In this document: positions 56,605-64,000 of the stretch, in pieces
Numbering within the stretch: position 1 is the first letter of the stretch
How the letters are laid out: the number at the start of each line of letters is the position of its first letter
Origin: Scenedesmus sp. ARA3
Lineage: Eukaryota; Chlorophyta; Chlorophyceae; Sphaeropleales; Scenedesmaceae
Reading direction: 5' to 3'
Length of the DNA stretch: 64,000 nt
NCBI GenBank assembly: GCA_004335835.1
Contig: RWJK01000154.1
Location: 1 to 64,000 of the forward strand
The notes under the pieces: generated by a model
Databases searched by the model: none
Told to the model about the DNA's origin: nothing
Seen by the model: only the letters and a program-made list of their open reading frames with translations
Program-made: the position numbers and the translations under genes

Positions 56605-57371
56605 TGATGCAGCGTGGCAGCAGGTGGTTATTTGCTGCAGATGCCAGGAGGAGCAGCTCATACTGCAGTTGCTTCAGCAGTTGCTGAAGTGGTGCTGCCA
56701 CTGTGGCGACAAACGCTGTGACCAGGCACGATTGTGATGCTTCTGGAGGGGCTTGTGCACTGGACCGCAGACTGTGGCAGCCTGCACACTGGCTGTACTT
56801 GAGAGAGATAATCCAGCTGCCCATCTGGTGCTGGTTTGGCTGTAGGCAGCTGATATGTTCATACTCAAAGAGAGGGGTGACCAGCGCTCGCAGCTTGCTG
56901 TCATGCAGCATTGTGCTGCAGTGACTGCATGACTCATGTTGCGCCAAGCACTGAAATGTGCCGAGAGAGGTTAGAGTTACAAACGGGTGTCGGCTCGGCA
57001 TACCCGTTTGCTGTAAGGACTTTACACATTGGTAACAGCTCTTACGCTCTCCTGAGATAGCGAGCAAAATGACTGGGGTTTGGCTGTGCAACCGTTACAG
57101 TGCTGCAGGAACTTCCTGCATCGGATGCAGCATGACCAAGGGCAAGTGGTGTCAATAGTTACACAGACGAGATTTCGCAACGCGCTGCACACATATCTAG
57201 AAGAAACGCCGGCCGCGGCGCTGCCTATACTCAGCGTCGCTGCAACACAATACCCTGCGTCGCATGACGTTGCCAGACAACACTGTCTCGCAAGTGCCAC
57301 TTTTGTCCGCAAGCACCACTTGCAGTGCATCCACTGCTCCCAAGTGTCCACAAGCCACCAGCTGCCAGGGC
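56605..57371. other. Region between convergent genes
   Basis: 3' flanks of the 4F5-type gene (+) and coiled-coil gene (-). TGTAA on the plus strand at 57012-57016 and on the minus strand at about 57159-57163 are poly(A) candidates for the two genes. The 213-codon minus-strand frame over 56450-57091 has no recognisable feature and overlaps the last 4F5 exon, so I did not call it. Confidence 0.5.
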
Positions 57372-60175
57372 TCAGCCGCACAGCGCATCCCACAGCGAGT
57401 CGCTGGCAAGGATGTACGCAGGCAGGTCCACGCTCGCCGCAGTGCTGGCGCCAGCAGTGGCCGGCAGCTCGCAGCTGCTGCGCAGCGAGGGCCGGCAGCT
57501 GCGCGGCGGGCTGCCGCAGCTGCTGCGGTGCTGCTGCTGGTTGTGCTGTTGGTGAGCTAGCACAGCGTAGCGGTCGGAGGATGGCGCAGACAGCGGCCTG
57601 CTGATGCCTTCACCGCCTGCATAAGCAAAGATAGCAGGTGCAACGCCGTCCTGCTCAGCATAGTATTCAACAAGTCTGCAGAACTTGCAGGTTTATAATC
57701 TCGAGTGTGAAGCTGCATATTCACTAAGCCGCTACCCTACTGCAGTCCAGCACATTGCTTGTGTCATGGTAGCTGGTGGTCCACGACTGCTGCCTGCCTG
57801 CAACTCTGAAGGTCTGCTATGCTGCCAGTGTTGCTTTTGAAGGTCTGATATGCTGCCTGTAGTGCTTTTAAGAAGACAGGCAAGAGCATCCCCAGCTGCT
57901 GTGCCATAGCTACCACAGCACGCACAGCCAGCCTTCTTACTGGCCAGCAATTAGTAGCTACGTTACTACCTTACTAACCCCAACATCGCTCACCCGTCAC
58001 GAAATGCTGAGCTAGCTGCGCTGCGGCCTCAGGCACTGGCTGCTCCCTGCAGCGTTGACGCTGCAGCACAGACGGCGTGGCAGTAGGCGGCCGCACCGTG
58101 CCCTCTCCACCTGCAGCACATTACGGCATGAACAGCAGCAGCTGCCTGGTCAGCTTAGCACCGCAGACAGGCAGTGGCCTAGATCCAATTTATACTGCTG
58201 CACTCTGAGCTACTAGATTGACGTGCATGGGACCGCACAAGCGTGGAGCGCAACCATTTAACAAGCTTGAAGCAGTGTGTGGTGCTGCATGAACGCTGAC
58301 AGCAACTCTTTGAAGCCCTGCCCAACCCACCGTGCTGGTAGCGCTCTGCATACTCCAGCACGTCTGCTGGCACGTTTAGGTCCTGGCATCCACCGCTATG
58401 CTGCTGCCGCTCTTGCTGCTGCTGGTAGTGCTGCTGCTGCTGCTGCTGCTGGTGTGTGGGCGCACGCACTGGGCTGCTACCCCTGCTCACAGGCTGCTCG
58501 TTGTGCTGCATGAGCCTAGGCCTGGGGCTGCAGCTGGGAGAGGACATGTCCTGTCCAGCAGCCCCTGCAGCAGCAATGGCAGCAGCTGCCGCTGCGGCTG
58601 CATTGCTGGCCCTGAGGCCGCCACTCTTCCTGCTGTATGCCAGGTGGTGCTGGATCTGTGCCAGCTCCTGTGCATATGCAGCAGTAGTGGCCTGCAGCTG
58701 CACCTCATACTGCTGCTGCAGCTGCTGCCTCAGCTGCTGCATCTTGCGCTTGTGCAGCTCCTTCATCTGCAGCAGCTGCTGCCGTACGCAGCTGAGCTCG
58801 TGCTGCTGCATCTGTGCCTCTTGCTGCTGCTGGAGCAGCTGCATGTGCAGGGCAGCTGCCGCTGCAGCTGACTCCTGCTCCCGCCTGTGGAAAGGCACAT
58901 AAGCGAGATAGTGGGCAGGAAGGCATAGAGATCAGTGGATGCATGACAATACACTGTGCATCAACCAGCAGTGTGTTCGTGCATTCAGCCAAACCAACAT
59001 AGCATGCACCCATGGTATTAACATGGAGTCTCAGTTTTTTTTTTAGCATGTGAAGCAGATGGTGTGTGTTTTCTTTTCTATGATGCGTGATATGTTCAGC
59101 ATGGACGTGTACCGCCAGGTGAACGAGTTATCTCAATTGGGCTCACCTGCATGCATCCTCTCGTGCTGCATCTGCTGCTGCTGCCTGCAGCCGTGCCTCC
59201 TGCAGGTGCTGCAGCAGCACCTTCTGCACCTTTGCAAAACGCTTTTTCAGCTGGTGCTGCTCTGCCGGCAGCGCGTCATACTGCTGGTGCTGCGCGGCAG
59301 CTGCAGGGCATGTAACTGCAGGAGCAGCCAGCACACCCGCATCTGCCACACCTGCTGCTGCCCTGGCTGCCTGCTGCTGTTGCTGCTGCTGTTGGTCATA
59401 GCGCGAGGAGCGCTCAGCTTGCACCTTAGCAGTGCTTGCCATGGTCTGCATCAGATCTAGCAGCTTGCTGTGCTGCTGTAGCAGCTCCTGCACTAGCTCT
59501 GCGGGCATCTGGCTTGCTGCAGCGTCTGCTGCAGGCACTGCTGCTGGCGCTGCTGACTTGACGATAACCATGCTTGCCCCTGCTGCTGTGGCTGATGATG
59601 CATGAGGTGCAAATGGCTGCAGGGCTGGAGGTGTCACGCCAGCAGGGGCCTGTCGATGCTGTTTTGACTTCTTGCCACCGGGTGCATGCTGAGTAGGAGC
59701 AGGTATGCTAGCTCCAGGTGCATCCGCAGCTACTTGTGCAGCACCATCACGCGGTGCTGCCTGGGCACCTCTGCTGCCTTTGCCCTGAACAGCAGCTGCT
59801 GCTTCATGGCTGTTAGGTTTGTGTGGCTGCGGTTCCAAGACTCGTGGGCTGGCCTGCTGGCTGCTCAACGGCGCTGGCACGGAACTCCTGCTGCACCCAG
59901 TGGTTTGCGCTACAGCAACATTCTGCACCGAATCCGCACAGGCTGGCGCTATCGGTCTGTTTGCACGCTCAGGAAGAGCAATGCGCTCTGCAAGTATAGG
60001 CAACGAAAGTAAGAAGTGCTGCTTCTGCAACATCTATATGTAGAGAGCAGGATGCCGTGTTGTTGCACGGCAACGTGGCACAACTCAGCAGTGCGTGCTC
60101 ACCTTCAGCTGCAAGCAGTGCGAGCTGTTGCTCCAATCTCTTCAGCTCTGCGCATATCTCTGCCTGATCCTCCAT
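57372..60175 (-). CDS. Coiled-coil poly-Gln protein, unknown function
   Basis: Five exons, 60175-60103, 59987-59147, 58884-58331, 58110-57994 and 57616-57372, join in phase; 609 residues. The start MEDQAEICAELKRLEQQLAL is a short coiled coil. A disordered Ala/Pro/Gln region follows to about residue 190, then helical segments (AELVQELLQQHSKLLDLMQT; KKRFAKVQKVLLQHLQEARL) and a long coiled coil about 305-390 (MQLLQQQQEAQMQQHELS; QLLQMKELHKRKMQQLRQQL). A Ser/Arg/Pro-rich region and LNVPADVLEYAERYQ come next. Exons 4 and 5 start with matching GGEGTVRPPTATPS and GGEGISRPLSAPSS, as if one exon had been copied. The C-terminus ILASDSLWDALCG looks conserved. A cytoskeletal or ciliary scaffold role is a guess from coiled-coil content. 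Confidence 0.65.
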
Positions 60176-60669
60176 GGCACAAAGTTGACTTGACAGTTTT
60201 ACCCTAACTGCCCTTATTCTTGTTCAAGTATGTGCTGCTGAAGGATAGACATCTGTTGTGCAACAGCACACAACCCTACAGCATTTGCCGTTGCTTCACT
60301 GCAGTTTCAGTGTTGAGCTAGTTACTACAAGCACCTGTTACAGAGGATGCAGCGAGCCAAAAGTGACCCGTGAGCATTCCACTGCAAGCCTGTTTCGTTC
60401 GCAGCAGCTGGTTCTTTCAAGTCATCCATCGACACGAGGTTAGAAATCACAATTCATGCTGCTTTTGCGCGACAGAGCTCATACGACACGTTCAAACAAA
60501 GAACCTAAACAGCTGTCACTTCATCAGGAAACAGTGTAGTGCACTGAAGACAATTCCTGTTGTTTACGTGTTGATCAACACTCTTGATCGTTTTCAGGCT
60601 TCTTACGCTGAGAGGTGTGACTCGTCCTACGTACCGTACTTACCCGGCCCCGGCCCCTCAACCACCTGC

Positions 60670-62427
60670 ATGGACATCAAAACGCTTCACATTAGACCCA
60701 TCACAACTACTCATGCATGCTACGCACACCCCAAGCTTGCACAGGCCCGCCACAGGGCGCTAGGCTCTGTACAAAGGCAGCCCAGGAGGCATGTCCTGGT
60801 CAGCAGGTGCAGTGCAGGGGAGACCAATGATGCTGCACCGCTGCGCCGTGATGTTGGGCGCATGTTCCAGCAGCACAAACTGCTCATGGACTCTGGATTC
60901 AGCTATGACCAGGCATCATTGATCTTAGAGATCACAGAGCGCAGGGCGGCACCCCAGCCTGCAGATGCAGGTGCGTTACTTGAGTGCAGCTTGGCAACAG
61001 CAGCAGCAGCAGCATGTTGCAGGCGATTATCTGGAGCACCAGTGGTGTGGAGATGCATAGTGCAGCATAATGTGCTCCTTGAGGGGGCTATAGAATCGTG
61101 TGGGCACTTGCATGCATATGCAGCACAACTTGTGCGAATGATTCGCATCAGTTGAACCTGGCCAAGTTAGCTGCTCAACCGTGGGGTTAGCACAGCTCCC
61201 TTTACACTTGAGCAAGTTCGCAATCATTACAATCAAGTGCGTTCTCTACGGTGACATTTATGGCACATCAGCATTTCGCCTCCAACGTGTACTTGAGATA
61301 ATGCAGGCATCAGGAGCGAAAACACCAGCAGTGACACACTGCCTCCTGCACCTACTGCGGCTGATAGCAGCACATCCATCGCCACCAGCAGCGTTTCTGC
61401 AGAGTCCACACCCACTGACAAGAGCCAGCTGCAGCAGCAGCAGCAGCCAGCCCTGAAAGGAGTTGAGGACCGGCTGTCCTTCCTGGAGCTGGAGCTCCTG
61501 AAGCTCACCCTGCAGCCAGCAGATGCACAGCAGCAGCTGCTGCAGGCTACTGCATCTGGCACAGCACCGCAGCCATCACTGCCATCATCACCCTCACCAA
61601 CAGCAGCAACACCACCAGGCTTCGATCCACGAGCAGCAGCAGCAGCAGGATATGGTAGTCTTGAGCCATGGGGCTGGCCAGACTACAATGCTGCTGCTGC
61701 TGCTGCTGCTGCTGCTGACGTGAGCAGGCCTGACAGCCAGCCAGGCCTAGGGCTTATCAGCCAGCCTGAGCTGCTAGACCCCGAGGTTTTAGCCATCGCC
61801 GAAGCCCTGCTGATCAGGAAAGGCCTGCCATACTCCGCAGCAGCGTTTGCTGCACCGCCAGGTGCTGTCGGCATGCAGGGCCAGCAGCAGCAGCAGCAGG
61901 GCAGGGTGCGGACGCCGAGCAGCATTTGGGGCAGGCGGCATGCTGCCCAGCAGCTGCGGGCCAAGCCTTGGAGGTATGCCGACGACCCTGCAGCAGCAGC
62001 AGCAGCTAGCACCCAGGGCCTGATGCCATATGGCTACCAGCCCAATGCTGATGCCAGCCTGCTGCGCGGCAGACGCCCCAGCAGCAGCAGCACTGGCAGG
62101 GCAGTGCCAGGCGCTATACCGGGACCTGACGGGTTTTACGGCAACTACACAGCTGGCTATGGTCCAGGGTTAGGGTTTGATCCGAGGTTTGGCCCAGGCT
62201 ACACTGCCGGCTTTGAACAGGGCTATGAGCAGGGCCTGATGGGGCCTGAGGGTGGTCAGGCTGGCAATGATGATGATTTGGCGCCGTATGAGCCCTCTGG
62301 GTGGGCTGTGGCTGGCACTTTGCTGGTGGTGTATGCTGGCGTGCTGCTGACGTTCTTTGCGCTGCTGGCTAGCGCGGGGGACGTGGGGGCTGCTGTTGAC
62401 CCTGCAGATGTGATGCTGTGGTGGTGA
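60670..62427 (+). CDS. Organelle-targeted protein with C-terminal membrane helix
   Basis: Two exons, 60670-60970 and 61307-62427, join in phase (PADAG to IRSENTSSD); 473 residues. The first 60 residues are basic, with His, Arg and Ser and almost no acid residues (ARHRALGSVQRQPRRHVLV), typical of plastid or mitochondrial import. A helical module follows, DVGRMFQQHKLLMDSGFSYD then QASLILEITERR, which faintly recalls the CCDC90/MCUR1 (DUF1640) head domain. Exon 2 has a helix EDRLSFLELELLKLTLQ, long Ala/Gln tracts, a helix PEVLAIAEALLIRKGLPYSA, a Gly/Tyr/Pro-rich stretch (FGPGYTAGFEQGYEQG) and one transmembrane segment, WAVAGTLLVVYAGVLLTFFA, close to the C-terminus. Function unknown; the DUF1640 resemblance is weak and from memory. 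Confidence 0.62.
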
Positions 62428-63343
62428 GGGAAGTGGTGAGGCATGCGGCTGGCTGTGCAATTTGGCGTGCAGGCTGTGTGCCGTTGCAAGTGTACGATTA
62501 AGCGTTTACTTCGAAGTGACGTTCATGCATGTTGTCTCTGCTGTACTGTACCCTACAAAAGTGAACATGGGATGTACATCATTGTGCTGTATAGCAGTTT
62601 TGTGGGCGAACAGCACGACTTGGTCACATGACAATTGGTTGCGCGTGTGCATCTGAGGGTTTGTGAGCAGTGTTGTTGGCTGTACACGTCGTTGCACCAT
62701 AGGGTGTGCAGCGACAACAAGTGTGTTTGTGTGGTTTGCAAGCCAAGTGCTTCTGTGGAGTTCTGCCAGAGGTTTGGTTGCTGAGGTTGTTATTGGTCCA
62801 GTAGTGACCCAAATTGCCCTGGCAACACAACTCAATATGTCCTCAGTCGGGGTGTTTGGTGCAGTAAATGTGTCTGCTCCACTCAAATAAGTGCATGTTG
62901 CCACAGCAGGGCTGCTGCTTTGCGGGACACAGAATGCCAAGCACCAACTGTACACTCATGTTGGCTAAAAGCTACTCAGTCGATGCTACTGCTGCCAATC
63001 AGTACCACTCCGAAAGCCCCATTACCTCACAATTCGCACAACAGCGTCGCTGCAGCCGCCATCAACACATGTGTACACTGTGCAGCCGAGTCGCTTGTTG
63101 TAGGCTGCAACACAGCATTCTGCAAATGCTACGAGTGCTGCAGCTTCTGCCGTCCATCAGGCAATGCGGCTGCTCAGCCACATGCGCGGCAGCAGTCGCC
63201 CATGCAACTGACCCAGCTAACTAACAGCTGCAGCACATCCCTGCCCCCACTTCGTTCAACTACTTCCATCTGCTTCACATGCTAAAACAACTCTGCAAAC
63301 TCCATGTTAACATCCCAGGGCAGCAGTAGCCATGCTTCCACCC
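62428..63343. other. Convergent intergenic region
   Basis: 3' flanks of the membrane protein gene (+) and the polymerase gene (-). Frames are short and unrecognised. No clear TGTAA is placed close to either stop codon. Confidence 0.55.
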
Positions 63344-64000
63344 CTAGCAGTTGCGCTGGTTGGGCTGCAGGAAGGGCAGGCCCAGCAGCTCAAACAGGTG
63401 CTGCTCTTGCAGGATGCGCCTGCTGCTGCCAAGGCCTGACTCAACTAGCGCAGCCAGCCGTGCCCTGTCACAGCTGTCACTGAAAGTGCCCAAGATGTTA
63501 CTACTAGTAGTGCTTACGCCTTGACCAGCCTCTTTGCCTGCAGCCGCATCTAGTGCAGATGCTGCGCCACCATGCCCAGCAGCAACAGCAGCATCGAAAA
63601 CGTCTGCGTCAGCAGTAGCAGCAGCAGCAGCAGCAGCAGCAGCAGGCTGCCACCCCTGTGGCCACCACTCCCTGCCGTTGCGGTCAGTGGGCGGGGCCTC
63701 ATCCGGCACTGACAGCACCACCCTGAGCGACCCAGAGGCAGCAGCAGCTGCTGCATACTCCACAGCCTCAGCTAGCGCACCGCTGCTGCTGCTGCTGCCG
63801 CCGCCAGCTGCTACTGCTTCCTCTGTTGGCAGCTTGGGCTGTGCAGCAGCAGCAGCAGCAGCAGGAGGTAAGGCGGCTGCGGTCTTCGTTGCGCCTTGCT
63901 TCAGGTTGACTGCGCGCATGAGGTAGTGGCTGTTGAGGTTCATGCCGCAGTTGCCTGCATGCTGCCGCATGAAGCGGAGGTACTGCTTGCTGCCACTCCT
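63344..64000 (-). CDS. Family X DNA polymerase (Pol lambda/beta type), C-terminal part
   Basis: The frame is open from the right edge (64000) to the stop at 63344; the gene runs off the window. It starts SGSKQYLRFMRQHAGN then CGMNLNSHYLMR, matching the family X palm/thumb motif in which TGS..FNR..R..A...G..L..H is usual. It ends HLFELLGLPFLQPNQRNC, matching the I/VF..LGLPY.EP..R terminus of Pol lambda, Pol mu and Pol beta relatives. Such enzymes fill gaps in base-excision and end-joining repair. Between the two motifs the usual 30-40 residues are replaced by about 160, rich in Ala, Gly and Ser, plus SLRVVLSVPDEAPPTDRNG. The polymerase active site would lie outside the window. Confidence 0.75.
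   Translation of the reverse strand, partial: RSGSKQYLRFMRQHAGNCGMNLNSHYLMRAVNLKQGATKTAAALPPAAAAAAAQPKLPTEEAVAAGGGSSSSSGALAEAVEYAAAAAASGSLRVVLSVPDEAPPTDRNGREWWPQGWQPAAAAAAAAATADADVFDAAVAAGHGGAASALDAAAGKEAGQGVSTTSSNILGTFSDSCDRARLAALVESGLGSSRRILQEQHLFELLGLPFLQPNQRNC

Noticed and set aside
56450..57091. 213-codon minus-strand frame
   Set aside because: Overlaps the last exon of the well-supported 4F5-type gene and shows no family features.
62160..62180. GGTTAGGGTTTG telomere-like motif
   Set aside because: Coding sequence for a Gly/Phe-rich stretch (PGLGFDP); one copy only.
60670..62427. Firm assignment of the membrane protein to CCDC90/MCUR1
   Set aside because: The head-like helix and C-terminal membrane segment are suggestive, but the long coiled coil of that family is missing.

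Overview
The window looks like nuclear DNA of a green alga, most likely class Chlorophyceae (a Sphaeropleales/Scenedesmus-type genome would fit, but the sequence alone does not settle it). Almost every gene is split by short introns of about 100-300 bp with GT..TGCAG borders. TGTAA, the usual chlorophycean polyadenylation signal, follows several stop codons. CAG/CTG triplets run through exons, introns and intergenic DNA, giving poly-Gln, poly-Ala and poly-Ser tracts in most proteins. Several proteins carry plastid-type N-termini. Gene models were built by hand: exons were joined only where the reading phase is kept across GT/AG borders.

Layout. 1-2.6 kb (-): LARGE-type GT49 glycosyltransferase running off the left edge. 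4.6-7.1 kb (-): class B DnaJ (Hsp40). 8.7-10.8 kb (+): poly-Gln protein of unknown role. 10.8-15.9 kb: no gene recognised. 15.9-17.8 kb (+): low-complexity protein ending in GTGVFIP. 17.8-21.2 kb: no gene recognised. 21.2-31.0 kb (+): a 15-exon receptor-like gene with signal peptide, plant-type leucine-rich repeats, one transmembrane helix and two class III nucleotide cyclase domains. 32.6-35.5 kb (+): MFS anion symporter. 35.9-38.2 kb (-): DUF4864-like protein, divergent from RidA at 38.3-39.4 kb (+). 39.8-40.3 kb (-): small plastid-type protein. 41.2-44.5 kb (-): MYND zinc-finger protein. 44.7-45.1 kb (-): possible tail-anchored protein. 45.3-47.1 kb (-): DUF4399 protein, probably thylakoid-lumenal. 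47.7-50.2 kb (-): acidic protein of unknown role. 50.6-53.5 kb (-): protein farnesyltransferase/GGTase-I alpha subunit. 53.6-54.5 kb (-): 70-residue protein. 55.3-56.6 kb (+): 78-residue 4F5-type zinc-finger protein. 57.4-60.2 kb (-): coiled-coil protein. 60.7-62.4 kb (+): organelle-targeted membrane protein. 63.3-64 kb (-): C-terminal end of a family X DNA polymerase.

The genes form no operon or pathway; this is ordinary eukaryotic gene order with two close divergent pairs. Two things stand out. The first is the LRR receptor cyclase: its first catalytic domain keeps both metal-binding Asp residues but lacks the transition-state Asn/Arg, while its second keeps Asn/Arg but lacks the metal ligands. 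That is the split seen in mammalian C1/C2 adenylyl cyclases, here under a plant-receptor-like ectodomain. The second is a repeated pattern of short tandem duplications that copy exon edges with their splice sites, found in at least five genes.
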